From: Setaria digitata
Lineage: Eukaryota; Nematoda; Chromadorea; Rhabditida; Setariidae
Length of the DNA: 64,000 bases
Assembly (NCBI GenBank): GCA_003640385.1
Contig: RCAB01000019.1
Location: forward strand, 186,001 to 250,000
Reading direction: 5' to 3'
The position numbers and the translations under genes were made by a program. Positions 19,463 to 38,556 of this stretch are shown piece after piece (the stretch's first letter is position 1; each line of letters starts with the position of its first letter). The notes beneath the pieces were generated by a model. The model did not search any database and was not told where the DNA came from. It was given only the letters and a program-made list of their open reading frames with translations.

Positions 19463-20217
19463 ATATCCAGTTTAGAAAAAACATCAGCTATATTCATTAC
19501 ATCAGAAAATTCCTTTGACTTTCAATCACTACTTCGATTAAAATTTTAATTGTATCTTTTTCTATTCCGGTTTTCTATTCCAGAAACAGTGACGAATTAG
19601 AGACTTAAGAGTTGTACTCAGCTGCAAAGCATACTTCCAGCAAACAAAGTATATTTCATCATAATGTAGCTGGTAAGAAGTATTGGCAGAAAAAAGTCTA
19701 AAATTTGGAAAAAAATGCTGTGATGCTGTGATAGAAGATATCATGACAAAAAAATGTTTTTGACTCTCTGGAAATCTTTACTGTGTTAAAAAGACCGATA
19801 ATGTTCAGAGAATATTGAATCTCAAAGAGAATGAAATACATGATTGAAAAATAGAGCACAGCCTATTTAGTAAAAGGGACCGACCAGCGTTTACCATCAG
19901 TTTAGTAGTGGCAAGCATTTTTCGGTTTGCAATTTTTTAATCATTTACTTAGCAATTTAATAAATGATGTTGAGAAATTTGTGTTCTGGCTTGTTTGTAG
20001 GATTACTGATATTAATAATGGATCCTTGACAGAAGATTCTGGAAGAATCATGCATACTTTTTCCAGTTGTCGCTTTAATTACATGTTATCATTTCTTCCT
20101 TCCCAATGCTACGGTAGCGATGCCTATTTCAGCATAATACACCAGCTTCTTCTTCGTCATTTTTTTTTCCATTATTCATTATTAATACGCCTTTCGTATT
20201 TATTTTCTTTGTCTTAC

Positions 20218-20475
20218 TTAACCATTATACACTACACACAGTTTCGAAGTCTTAGTATAAAATGTCCGATGCGGAACAGATTTCATTGAATTCCTCCAAA
20301 AAAAGTACACAGTGTATAGATTTCTAAAACCCATCTTGAACTTCAGTTCAGAAAAATTGAACACAAAATATGTGCAGTAATCCAAGTCCACAAACGCCGA
20401 ATCAAAGAAATGAAACCATTTCCTTCTCTCCAAGGCATCAGATGTTTTGGATTTTGGGAGCTTTTTAATAACCAT
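20218..20475 (-). CDS. Candidate single-exon 85-aa ORF
   Basis: ATG at 20475 opens an 85-codon frame whose N-terminus is polar and basic (VIKKLPKSKTSDALERRKW) and then becomes aromatic-rich. A CGTCAG sequence just upstream could serve as a trans-splice acceptor. I see no family motif, signal peptide or clear membrane helix. The second half has the Phe/Tyr-rich composition of chance ORFs in this DNA, so this may be a partial exon or spurious. Confidence 0.25.
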   Translation of the reverse strand: MVIKKLPKSKTSDALERRKWFHFFDSAFVDLDYCTYFVFNFSELKFKMGFRNLYTVYFFWRNSMKSVPHRTFYTKTSKLCVVYNG

Positions 20476-23457
20476 TACAAAAACCTGACGAATGCTGAAG
20501 GAACTAACAATACCACAGTTATGTCAAAAATGAAAAATACAGCCAGATGAATAATGAAACAATTTTGCAATACTATATACTCTGCACCTTAGCAGTAAGG
20601 GAATAACAGATCTTTTCACCTCAATTAAAATGTTATAATTTTCTAACCATGAAATAAAGAACACGAATAGAATTTGCTTTGTTCAATTATAATTCACGAT
20701 CGATCACACTGGTTCCGTAAAAGAAATGACAAAATTTTACAGACTCAAAAGTTAATTGAAATACCAGAACTTTTTTCCCAAACTCACCTCCATGACTTAA
20801 AATTTTCCTAGCATTCACAAGATCATGCAAACAAGGGCTAGGTGCAAGAAAGGGAAGTACAGAAAATACTCCACTGAGCAAGGGTGAAGCGATCTCCAAA
20901 TGAATGGTTACACAAAAAGAAAATGGAAAGAAATTTCACTTAGAATGTCACAATACGGTACAAAATGGAACAAAGATTTTAAAAAACAAAAATGTTATGT
21001 AACTTTTAACAACATCACAGCATGAATATGAAAATCTAAAATACTTTAAAGTACTGCTTAAGTATTTGCTTCACAACAAAAAAAAAACAGACATAATCTA
21101 AAAAATATTTATAAATTAAAAATTACTGAATGAATTGGTCCTCTTTCCTGAAATGGACGAGGTCCTAATTCTCTCCCGAAATGCTTATAGAATAAATTCC
21201 TAATAAATTGCAATACTTTAAAAAATTTTAATAAACATGAACCTATAATACCAATTAAAACAGCATGAATCCATCTCAGTATTATTTGATGGTGAAAATT
21301 TCCCTTAGGGTTAGATAAGCTATAACAGGAATTCTCTGAAGAAAAAATTAAATTTTCAATGCACCAAATGATACACAAAATAATGCAATCACCAAAAATG
21401 GAAAAAAATTGAAAATAAGAGGTCACTATAGAATACCTATGCTTACGTATAGTAAAAAATGAAAACATAATATTCGCTATAACAGAAACTTCCCATCTGT
21501 ATCGCACTCACCAACACCGTTTTGCTACACATTACTAATCCATATGGGCAAAACGTTTTCTACAAAAAGCAATTTTTTACTGTGGCTCGATTAAACTTAG
21601 AAGTTTACATATGTGGCGACCATAATAACAGATTTAATGCAGCGTGAGAAAAACAAAAGTTCATTTCTTTCAAACGAGAGTGACACACAACTAGATGACT
21701 AGTAAAAGTGTTAACAATTAATAGAAATTATTAGCAGTAGAGAATTAACAAATAGATGAGCAAAACTTCTAGTGTTCGATAGCACAAAACATAATAATTC
21801 ACAAGGTCAAATTTAGCTACAAGAAATTTAGAAAAAAGACATATGCATCTCTATTAGTTCTTTAAGCATAATATGAGAATCCTAATGCCGCGACCAAAAA
21901 AAGGACCACCATGTATACATACATAACCCAATACCAATATAAAAATACTGCTAATACCGCTTCCACTCGATAACCACAGAAGAGAAGTGCCAAATACCAA
22001 CGTTATTAAAAACCAAACTTTATCCCAGCGAATGCAAAATTACCAGTGAATATTATAATCTTTCACTGTATTTACACTTCTGATTTTTTTTTTTTTATGA
22101 TGATAAACGTCCAAAAATTCTTTATTAATCATCAAGAAAATAATGTGCATATCAAGGGTATTGCAGAAAGTTATAACATGTTTTTACTTTTTGAAGTTCA
22201 TCTTTAACTGAAAATAATGAAGATTTTAATGTGAAATATTAAATTCCTGCAAACATGTCGACTGATCAACATACCCAGTAGCCGCTCTATAACTTAACGG
22301 GTCACATCTTCATTCAAAAAAAAAAAAAAAACTATATCAAAGCAGTACCTGCAACAAATATGATAGTGAACTGTAAAACATGACAAAAATAAAAATTTAC
22401 ATAAATCTGAAATCTCACACCGCCTAAAATCCGATGTGTTCAACACCCAGAAAAGCCATTCCTACAGGAACGGTAAATGAAAGAGATTTGCATTTGGACT
22501 TAGTTAACAGACACTTTGCGTCAACATGAAATTTCGAAGTGTTTCATACCGCAAGGTAAATTTTCATCAATCAAGATATTTTATTCAATTCACTAACTTA
22601 TTAGACGACTTCCTCTACAAATTCACTGCTGTAAAAACTATCTAATATACGCTCTTCAGAAATAAAAGAGCAAATACTCATATCATCTACTATAATTTTA
22701 TGAGTACTTATTAAGAAACATACTAAATGACGCAAAAGAGAAGTACGCTTTCAAGTAATCTAAATTTGAAATTTTCCATATCTTTTAGACCTTTAGACCT
22801 TACGGAAGAATTCCTTCTATTTGTATATGACATGGCGCTTTCGAATTTGAAGCAAATTATCAACTTTTTTTCTGTAATCCCTGGAAGATAGTCGAACAGA
22901 ACTGTTCACATTTCTCTTTATCATCCTTTGCATACACAAATTCAATCTAGAAAACAACTTCTCATTTTAGATAACAAAGTGAACAGAAAATTTGCTAATG
23001 CGATATTATTTAACTTCTCATTTATTTAGAACAAATTACATGTAAAAGGTGAAGGAAAATAAATTAGAAAAGCAATGACAAAAATCTTGAAATAAAAAAA
23101 AACTAACTTTACTCTTCATATGATAGAATGGCGGCATTACCGCTATGTTTACTTGCATTAAAAATATCCCGTTACTGCTGATACAGATCTCGTGCGTCTC
23201 TAAACAAATATCTTCTTATGAATCATAAATTTAAATTTTTTTTGAATCTACAATGGGAGCAGCTGTAAAGACCATGGATATGTCGTGCGATTTCCAACTA
23301 TTTTCAGACTTTCAACTTCTTTAAAACTCTTTCACTAGGCGAAGGATGGAGTATATGCTTCCGACAAGAGTATGCAGAGTGTGCGACATATAAGAGAAAA
23401 ACTAAAAATGTGGGGTAAGGATAAACTTGTTAATATTTCATTAACAGCATTGCACTG

Positions 23458-28932
<5,475 letters not shown>

Positions 28933-29916
28933 AAACAACAATTGCTTTCTCTATACTACCTTCACACAGGCAGTTACCATCGATGTCTTTTTCAATCCCA
29001 TTTGTTTTGGCTTCCTACATTTTGAAAAAGCAGTAAGTGGAAAACAAATAACTTGTCAAATTTAATGCGCCACAAATTTTCTTGCTGAAAAACGAATGTT
29101 ATGCAAGGACACATCTGCGTCACCAGAATGGACTATTTAAACAAATTAGTGAACAATTTGCTTATTACAGCACTAACCTCTGCTACACCCAATAAACTTG
29201 CGAACAAGAAAAAAGCAAAAAACTTTCTACAGCTCTGACTCCGAACACCACCTTCAAAAACTATGTGTTTAAAACACACACAAAAAAGAAAAATATTTCA
29301 GCTTACTTATAATCGAAACAACATGTAACGCATATTTAATAAGCATATGGTTTGGATCTGAATGTTTCGAAACCCAAAAAGTCAAAAAAAAAAAAAAACC
29401 ATGTTGATCCGAGCCGTTTCTAATTATTGTGGCGGAAATAGAGCTCACAATTTTCCACGGATGTTCAATATTATCAAAAAAAAAAAGCTATCCTGCCCTC
29501 TTCTCCACTTTTTTCCTGGACTGCACGCTGTCAGATGCTAAATCAAGCTAATTCTTCTAGATATTGTTAAAGGTGTGTACTGCATTGCCTTCTTGAAACC
29601 TCCAATTCTTCTTAGATCGTTCCTTTCCATTTTCCAATCAACAAAAATTGTTTTTAGTACCTTAGTGGAAAAAAACGTCGACTTCGGTTTTACGTTTGTT
29701 AGGCGATATATCAGTATGCTCCCACTTTTCTAAAAAATTTACTCATATCTTGCACTTCGATTCGAGGCCATTGTCTATTATCATTGTGTTCCTGTTATTA
29801 CCCTAGAACTTCGGCATCCCTGGAGCACAAAAACCGCTATTCATTAACTTTATTCCTCGACGTTACTTGGTACAGAAGCAAGTCAATCAGAATTACTATG
29901 TTTCTGAAGTCAGCCG
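28933..29916. other. Upstream region of kin-29, no gene seen
   Basis: Between the start of kin-29 and the end of the next minus-strand gene. Short poly-A tracts (29386-29398, 29477-29486) and no coding-like segments. It should contain the kin-29 promoter; no recognisable element was found. Confidence 0.5.
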
Positions 29917-30650
29917 CTAAACCACAAGTGGAATGAACATCTGAAGACAATTCCTGCTTAACCAGACTTCAAAATTTTTAATTCTTAATGCAGTACAGCC
30001 TGTTAACGACGATATTTCACTAAAATCAACTGCAGGTACATTTTCTGCATACCAAATATTTCGTATGCAAAGCACATTTCCTTCCGCATACCCATGCTTT
30101 CCTCTATTTGCCAATGTTTTAAACTGGTGTCAATAATAAGCGTATAAAAATATTCTGAAAAAGATTGACACCATCTGTTAAAGCATTCCGAGATCCATCT
30201 TCGTAGAGATCAGCAATGAGAGAGGCGACTTTATAGAACCCAAAGACCTGCCAAAATTTAAAGTGGTTTAGTCCAGTGAGAAACGGATTGGTTTAATCGA
30301 AACAAGGTTTATCCCAGCAATTACGAATACAGTATTTCTCCGTAATGTGTTTCTTCCTGTGCTTGCTGCACAGGGAACTGAAAAAAAAGAAAGGGGAATT
30401 ATGACTGATTAAATTAAGCTAATCAATTGACAACTATAAATGATGTTTTCAGATTCAATGGCGTGAACAGAAGCGAGACGCGCTGGAACGAGTTGAGCAT
30501 TCTAGTTTCTAAGCATAGCCGCATCGAATCCTCTCTGCTATTTACACCTATCACCTTGGTATTTACAAGGTTCAAATTCGAAAAGTTACTGAAACTTGCA
30601 ACAAACAACCAATAACTTCGCCTTACCTCTCCTCACCCTAACAAATCCAT
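29917..30650 (-). CDS. Unrecognised six-exon small protein, 144 aa
   Basis: Exons in gene order: 30650-30637, 30588-30548, 30482-30435, 30377-30331, 30247-30170, 30123-29917 (TAG); 435 nt, 144 aa. Every junction is in phase and the introns are 46-83 nt, a typical nematode size. The ATG stands 5 bases after ATCTTTCAG, a good trans-splice acceptor. Acceptors are strong (GTTTCAG, CGTTCCAG, TTTTTTTTCAG, TTTTGGCAG). If the last 46-nt intron is retained, exon 5 runs to a TAA at 30119 and the product is 92 aa. The sequence is mixed and globular-looking (ARLASVHAIESENII, YKVASLIADLYEDGSRNAL, ANRGKHGYAEGNV), with no signal peptide and no convincing membrane helix. I recognise no domain. It lies head to tail with kin-29, about 1 kb away. 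Confidence 0.55.
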
Positions 30651-32283
30651 GCTACTGAAAGATATATGCGGCCTAATTGCTCTACTATGTGGTCATAATG
30701 CAATTAATAGAAACGCTTTAACTATCTCATCGTGTTTGAATTGAAGTCCGAGTTTTTTTTCGGAATTATGATTTAGAAACTTGTGGAAGTATTGCTGTCG
30801 TCTTTATTCATATCTCTGCACAGATTCCACTAAGACTGGGGTAATTCAATATTGAAAAGGGACATTTGAAGTCAGGGACTGGAAGTACAATTTCTAGCAG
30901 TATCTTATTGACGAAAGCCAAGAAAATACTTTCGATGAATACTCGAAAACAGAGTGTTTAGACTGGTATTATGAGTAGTTGAAATAATCCGAGACTTCAT
31001 AAAACTTTCACCTCCCAAATATTTATGTAACGAGTCCCCACTTTTAATAACGCTTTTCTTCTGACATTTTCTTAAATTTACTGTTCTGAATCACTCCTCT
31101 AAAACATTAATTCAAAAGCATACAAACGTCGGTTGAATATTAAATAACTTGATTACTAGAAGCATTCTGCTAAGTAGAATACTTGTATGGGGGTGAGAAA
31201 GATTCGTTATGCAGGAAAACAAACATGGAATATAGTAGTATATGAGCGAGGATTATACCGATAAATAGTTTTAAGCAAGCTAAAAAAAATTTTGAACGAC
31301 ATAAGCAGACTAGAGCTAGTATGTAATATAATGAAGAAATGGTTAGATACTTCCAACAGGAGTAATATGAATTCTTAACAGTCGTACTTTAATTACCAAC
31401 GCCAAAAATTTTCTTTTCTACATTGTCAATTTACCTTTTGAATCCACTCTTTTTCATTTCATCATAATTCTTACCCCCTTCGCAAACCAGTCTATGAGAG
31501 ATGAAGGATCCACTTTTTTTTTGTTTATTCCATCGATATTTTAATAAAACTTGAGAAGCTGAAGAAAAAAGACACACGGGGGACTACGCAACAGACACAA
31601 ACTTGAAAAGAACATAGCTTTTACACAATACTTCACACTAGACACAAATTGGGTAGCATACGTTTAATCCTACATAGCAAAATCAATATATCTGAATATC
31701 ATTTAACGCAGCTGAAAATGGGAATCATAGTCAGTGCTGTATAAATACTAACCTTTTGTAGTGGTTTTACTACAATATTAATGATGCCATCAGCATCACT
31801 GTTATGTCAGGAATTCATACTAGTAGAGGACTAAATGGTGCTGTTTGAAGTTTGTTAAATAAAAAAATTATAACACTGTGGTAAAAGTATATATCCAAAG
31901 CCGGTTATGAAACATCAGCACCAAATTTGGTACAAACTATAACAGTGTGAAGTTGCAAAAAGAACAGCTATAGAAGGAACTTTTGGTAGCAGGCTGAATT
32001 TTAGTAGCAGTCACGACAGGAATGAGGTTTATTCACTGTTAGAATACTGTTAACTTAAGCTGTGCTCCATCTCTTTCGGTGTTAAATTTTCGATTGTGAG
32101 TTGAGGAAGAAATCTACACTTTTTAATTTGTTGAGTAAGTAGTCAGCTGATCATCCACAGTCTTTTGCTCCTGCTTCTGTGGGAACAAGAAAAAAGCCTC
32201 AACTGCTATTTCTCGTAGTATTCCACATTCACGCTATTAGACTTTCAAGGAAAATCTTACAATTAACAACAATGGCCTGGAAA
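30651..32283. other. Intergenic, no gene seen
   Basis: AT-rich spacer between two minus-strand genes. No coding-like segment with splice context was found on either strand. It should contain the promoter of the small minus-strand gene and the 3' end of the next one. Confidence 0.5.
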
Positions 32284-35200
32284 TTATGTTGTGGGTAAGA
32301 AATACGTCTTTTTCTCGACTGCTTCTAACCATTCGAAGACGCACCGATTGCGCTGCTTGGTTGTGACCTGATCTTGACTTGTCATAAGCGGTCCCACATA
32401 GGCCTTCTCGTCTTGAATATTCGCCAGCGACAGATCTAACCGGAGTGTCTGGCTTAAATCTGAAATTATCACAGTTACTAGCCACGTGATTTCTTTAATA
32501 TGAATAGCGAGTGTTTTAAGGGGGTCTTTCTGTTGTTGTAGAATACATTGCTGCGCGAAATTTACATTTACTGATTGTCAACTTCACGGAAGAAGTGCTT
32601 TTGGAGAGCAAGTACTAACACTGTATGGAACATGAGACTGTTCGGTTGAAACTGTGCCAAAGCGCAATGTGGAAAGCACAACACGGAAGAATGCTCGTAG
32701 GAAAATATTCTCTTTCTATGCAAAAGTGGACATTTAGGATTACCGTAAAAGATATATGAGAAAAAAAAAAAAACAATTAAAAATCCACATGATTTACCTG
32801 ATAGGCTTTTCACGTTTCGTAGTGTAGTGATACTGGGATTTGATGATAAAGGTGTTGGAAGTGATGCTTGTGAGATACTTCGTAAATCGATATCATGTGT
32901 TTCACTCTGAATAATATGCCTTTTATCCCGTTTTTTTTTTCTTTTCTTTTTTTTTAAACTTAACAAAGATGTAAAACTGGCTAATTAGCAGTTAAGACGA
33001 AAAGCTCCCAATGAATCGAACAGAGCCGATTTCGAACTTTTTCTTTTCAATTAAAAAAAAAAGCGACAGAAACATCTCATTGTTAAAACATAAAAAAATA
33101 TATCCACACAAAATTTCCATACATTCTTCTTGAAATATCACACGGGTTCTGTTATCTTTTAATGAGTAATACATTAGTATTGGATGACTGCGGATTACCA
33201 GAAAAATGAATCCAAGCAAGTGGTTGTTCTTCCTCCGTAACCTAGTTAAAAATATTTAAGACCAAATAACTACACAAAAAAAAAAATAGTGGCACAAATA
33301 ATTCAGCATTTTTACAACTTAATGGGCCAGGTGTAATAATCCTCGCACTATCGAGACACTTCGTTCTCCATAAATCATTGAATAGTCATTCTCACCTAGC
33401 AATATGCTATCAGCAATTGTAACAGCTGAAACATTAACCTGCAAATGAACATGAAGCGACCAAAGAGAAGATAAACTTGGTCTTGACACAGTTTGCTTAA
33501 TGCTTAACAGCTCCATAGAATTGTTTACAACGGAATGTGCATTTCATGCCACATAAGCAACCATAGTAACATTGATCGAGACTCGCTTGCCAAAATTAGT
33601 TTTGTCCGTTAGATCAAATCCTCCCGGATATGCGCCGATGTCACCACACGTATAAATCATATTCTAGTGAACTGCATGATCATTATATTCTACTATTCGA
33701 CAGTCTTGTGAATGTTTGCCTGTTCATTGCAAAACACCTAAACCTTTTCCAACCTTATCAAATTCATGGATGGTCTATTCATTCCAGATTTATTATCGTT
33801 TCTAGAGCATCAGTGTGAAATGCCGTTTTATAATTCTCGCTTGCACAGTTATTTCACCCATATAATTCTAAAGTTTCGCATTTCATATTGATAATACTGT
33901 TTCATGAAATTTTGAAGAAGATTTAGGTATGAAGTTGCAACAAACTATGTATATCCAGTATTTCCAATCCACAACTAAACATGTTGCAATCCTCAGTCAT
34001 ATAAAGCTACCTAGACTCTGTGTGCTTTCCTGTTACTTTCCCTTGATATTTTCCAATCATACTTCCATCAAGCCTTCTGTCTCTCTTGATAATATCTGTG
34101 AAATGTCAAGAAGTATAACATAGACACAAATAAAAGTTATTAAAGAGATTAAATATATTTCTGTAACTGATGCAGACTCATCAAAGGTCATGACACCATC
34201 TTAAACAATAACTTTTTAGATCATTTTTTCACTGGAATAAAATGCTTAAATGAAAAAATAAGATCTGACCAGGAAAACCAAGAACGGTTGTTGATTTGAA
34301 TTTAAAAAAGAACTTTAACCATTTGTTTCTAAGATATCAAAACAAATGTGATCATAAAACAAGAGCTGAAAATAGTTTTGGGAATACAACTTTCAAATTG
34401 CAGGTAGTTTGGAATACGGTCAGAAAATTAAATTATGAATGCTTGAAAAGCAACAATCTCTAATGTTGAGAGAAAAAAACTGAAGTGAAATTTTCCTTCA
34501 GGTCTTCACGACGATCATGATTATGAATTTGACAAATGCGATTTTCACTGTAAGAGCTGTAAAGACGGTTTAAAAGTTACAAGTGTTTGATGGTCATGTA
34601 AATGGAACATGCATGACAGATATCAAAATGCCTATTCATTTTGTAAATGAAACTATACTCCAGGAAGTTTTCATAAAATGTTTTCCTTCGTTATGACAAT
34701 GCTGATTTTCACGATTTGGAAATATAAAGTTACAGTGTCAATATGCAAATAAAGATTTTCACTTAATATACAATCTTAAATTTGACAATGCCATTTTTCA
34801 ACGATTGAAAAATCAATATTTTTTAGAAGTTCTAGAGTTAAAACTTAAGTGCCAATGTGAGCTTTTTTCTGAATTCCACATACTCAATTATTTACTGTTG
34901 ACATAATATTACCAACTAGAAAATAATTCTATTTTTGCAAAATTAGTGTTTGAACTTCCTCCCACCTAGTAAGTAAATTTTTTGAAATTCACTTAGGTTT
35001 AGAAAAAACTTGATCTGATTAACAGTGGAGAGAATTGTCTCTTAATATTAGTCATTTTGTGTTGCTACACACGTTTTAACTGATTAAAGAAATAGAAGCC
35101 GTACAGCGGGAACCGTATAAACTGAACTGTTTTCCCTCTTGCAAACTTCTGATCAAGGGATGACCGGTCACTGCCCTAGTTCCTCCCTCTAAATTAAGTG

Positions 35201-38200
35201 CGATGCAAAGTAGTGAAGGAATCTTCTTGGGTGGTCTTCAACAGCAAGTTATTGCCACAATCAAATTAGAAATCATCATGGGTGGTCGAAAGCAGTGGCA
35301 ATAAACTTCTATGAGCACTGTTTTATTTTATACATCAGATCACCTATGTGGCTTCTTGCTAGAATTGTCAAAATTTAAAGGTATACATCATGTAAGGAGC
35401 TTCATGTCAGAGATGAATGCCCATGTCTGTCTAATCGAGCTTTATTACTGCTATTTTTATACTAGTTATAGTTTACTAGCTAAATAAAAGCTCAGTGTAT
35501 TGAGATCTTAGTTATTATGATACTAGTATCTCCTCTATGGAACGCTGATAGCGTTTTTTCTGTTTACTGTTGAATTCGTTTTAAATTACTAGTATTTATC
35601 GTGAATATGTACTCGAAACCTGACCTGAAATGATAACAAATTGACAAGACAGCCACAGTGTTCATTTCTATTCATATCCTTCTGCGGTGTTTCCTGTACT
35701 TTCCAGATAACTTTATTATGGAAGAAGACGGTTGGTCCAACTTTTTCTTACCATTTTACTTAGACGATCTGCTTCAGGTGATTCTCTAACATGATTTTAG
35801 CAGTCAGTAACTATTCCCACTGCCGCATTCAAAGGAGTAATTTTTTTCCACACATCACTGCAGATTTCTTTTCTTTTCATAATAACCATCTCCTCAAAAG
35901 CAACCTGACAAAACTGATATGGGTCACCAAGGTTATTCGGTGAGTACTGCTGTAGTCATCTGACTTCCATTTAAAACTAATTTTGGGTGAGTGTACAACA
36001 ATTCTTACCAACTAGAAATATTAAAGGCGTACGATTAAGTCTATTGCTGTAAACAAATCAACCCTTCTATCGTCCATTTTTTTTTTTTTTCTTTATTTTA
36101 AATTCTGCTAAAATTCGGCATTTTTCGTTAGCTACAGTGATCTATAAACAAGGTTTGAAAATAAAGGTAAGTTTTCAATGGAACCACAAAAAATAGATTT
36201 TTCTAAGTAAAATGATTCTAGTACTGGTATTTACAACTCCTTATTCTGTAGAAAAATAACGCGGTAAAGTTTATGTTTCTGAAATTAAAGTAAAAAATTC
36301 AAATTGGAGACTAAGAACTTATAACTTATGCTGGACAAAAAAAAGAGAAAAGTAATGAACAAAAAGTTTTCCGTCCAGTTACAACCTAGAAAACCAATGA
36401 GAAACGTTATTATATCTCGTTTCGAAGGCTGAAGTTGATTATCTGTTCAAAGACACATTAAATGCATAATAAACTTTATTGTTCGAGTTTAACTGTTGGA
36501 ATATTTTTGACTTAAGCTTATTTCCAATCTTTGGATGTTTAATTTACAATCAGTGATTAAATTAACAAGTAACAATTCACTATGTAAACTGCAGTGTGCG
36601 AGGAAACCTCAACGTTATCACTTACTAAATTTTTGGAACTGCCAAGACTAGAAGAACCAAAAATACTATTTGTGGGAAGAATTATCACATAAAGCAATGT
36701 CAAAGATGTAAAGAGAGAAGTGTAATATCATAATCATCGAATCACAAAACAGATTTTTGAAAATACTTTCTATATCTGAGTTCCATTTATTAAAAAATAA
36801 TGTGAGAAGTTTTGGGAACAAAAATAAAAGGAAAGTTCAAAGTGCAGCATTTTCATGCGATCAAAATTGTTGATTGACTTATTTGCTAAATTGTGCATCT
36901 TTCAAACGTCTGCGACCAGTGTCTATACAGTATTCACTATTCAAACAAATATATACTCGCTAACAGATATTTACCTGGTAGTAATTTCAATTAGCAAAAC
37001 TCGACCGGTTTCGCCTAAAGTTTCAAATTTTTAACATTGGTCGAAAGAATAAAGCCCATAACAGTTCAAATTTTTTCCCAGTGACAAACATTAAATTAAA
37101 CCTTCACTTCCACAGATTGTTCAGCTTTTTGATGTCTACAATTGTTGGAGCAAATATAGTAAGCAGCTGAATTTCGCTGTTCCACTTTCATGAGATAATA
37201 ATTTCTTCTTTGTACAAAGTATTCAGCTTACGCAAGACTGGTCGGACACGAATAATGATGGAACATATCCTTGTTTCAAGACTATGTATGTAGGATCCAC
37301 TGACTAACTTATTGCATCTTTACTTATCAAGTTGGAAATTGTACTCGTCTACTTGGGCTTTCCTTTCCTCTTTATGTAGAACATAAGTGTTACTGATGAC
37401 AGTACGATATTGACCCCTTGGGATAGCTATTAACGTGCGTAAAACAGGGTTCGTTTGATCGAATAGTGTGATCGTTTTTGAATTTTACTGATAAATATAT
37501 TGATGGTTGTTGATTTTGCTGGAAAGGAACGAATTTTCATGCTGCTCCGAATAAGACTCTACTACACTCGCTGTATTTCCGAAGCTATAAAAAAAAGGGT
37601 GGCTCATCAACGAGTAGAAAAATTAGCTAAGGAGGGTCCAGGAGCAGTTGCTGAATAAAAATCGAATTGTATTTAGCAGAGGTTGATGAGAAATACGAAT
37701 GGAACCTTTTTTACTGTTTACTGGTTTAAAATGTCCTTCTTGAATCCTTTTCGAACGCCAAAATGAAACGATTTATGGAGATTTTTTCCTCAGCAAAGTT
37801 ATAAATTCTTTCTAGGGAAATTTTCGTGCAGCTGTTATGCATACTTCAATATTTACCTGACTCATAGATGGTGTTATCAGTGGTGTCAGCCACAACTTAA
37901 CTTGTTCAGAGAGCTCCAGCATTCCAGTCATAGGCACAGCCATATATAAATCTTCATATAATGGAAATTGCAGATAATGACTATTCTTTCTAACACTTCT
38001 GTTGTTGCAATAACTTATAAGATAGAGGAATAGTAGTCAACATAGGCAAATTCATTTTATCGTTAAGCATGAGTTACTTTAAGCTATAACTTGTGTTGCA
38101 GAATTAAAATAGCTGGATTGACATGAACAAGGAATCAGCAATTAAGCTCTTCAACAAAAAAAAGAAGGAGAGGTCACATAAATCTAAAGAAGCGGTATAG

Positions 38201-38556
38201 TTTCGAAGTGCGAGGAAATCAAGTATTTGGATATTGTTAACTTCCGAAGAAACTTCCTCTGATGATTGCAGCAAGATCTACAGTAGTAAAACGCATCGTC
38301 CACTAAAGAAAACAAAAGGAGTTGGGCGAAAAGAATCAACCTGTTTACTTCAAGTTTATGAAAATTCGCTTTTTCTTCTGATGTCTCTGTTGTTCAGTAG
38401 TACACTTTACGCAACCGCCCACCTATCACCCCAACACCAGTAGTTGTGATACGCATCTTTCTGTCCGTGCACCAGGAGACCGAAGTATATAATGAATACA
38501 GCACTATGAAAAAGCATAAATCCCAGTCGAGCATTTAATGTTTGTAATGGTGCCAT
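32284..38556 (-). CDS. Unrecognised membrane-anchored protein
   Basis: Secure exons: 38556-38423 (start), 37998-37857, 33438-33349 or -33396, 32906-32798, 32459-32284 (TAA). The exon at 33241-33199 (encoding TEEEQPLAWIHF) is probable. Junctions 1-2, 2-3 and 5-6 are in phase. Joining the 33241-33199 exon to the 32906 exon leaves a phase conflict, so a small exon is missing (candidate around 33090-33130) or a base is wrong. The N-terminus has one strong hydrophobic helix (about residues 11-31, LGFMLFHSAVFIIYFGLLVHG-like) before a Trp/Tyr/Cys segment (HNYWCWGDR), suggesting a signal-anchored or secretory protein. The C-terminal exon is polar and helical (LSQTLRLDLSLANIQDEKAY). The ATG lies 30 bases after TTTTCTAG, a possible trans-splice acceptor. 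The intron at 33439-37856 is about 4.4 kb, the longest in the window. No family recognised. Confidence 0.6.
33439..37856 (-). other. 4.4-kb intron, no nested gene seen
   Basis: AT-rich intron of the preceding gene. It contains only short unsupported ORFs (for example plus strand 33630-33818 and 33929-34123) and poly-T tracts (36079-36090). I found no nested coding exons or repeat family. Confidence 0.45.

Larger units (their letters stand above)
19391..23457. other. Intergenic, no secure gene
   Basis: About 4 kb of AT-rich DNA between convergent genes. It holds a (AT)20 run, poly-A/T tracts, a single-exon candidate ORF at 20218-20475 and a hydrophobic 132-codon minus ORF at 21109-21507. The latter contains internal splice-like sites but no consistent exon chain. 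A minus-strand segment at 20786-20900 ending in a good GTGAGT donor looks coding but could not be joined to anything. Confidence 0.45.

Noticed and set aside
21109..21507. 132-codon minus-strand ORF
   Set aside because: Strongly hydrophobic and Phe/Ile/Cys-rich as expected for chance ORFs in AT-rich DNA, with internal strong splice sites that give no consistent exon chain.
30560..30590. tRNA B-box-like sequence ggttcaaattc
   Set aside because: No cloverleaf or A box can be drawn around it, and it lies within a coding exon.
30427..30615. Plus-strand ORF after a TTTTCAG acceptor (also an IQWREQKRD-like frame)
   Set aside because: Antisense to exons 2-3 of the six-exon minus-strand gene, whose six-way phase agreement is stronger evidence.
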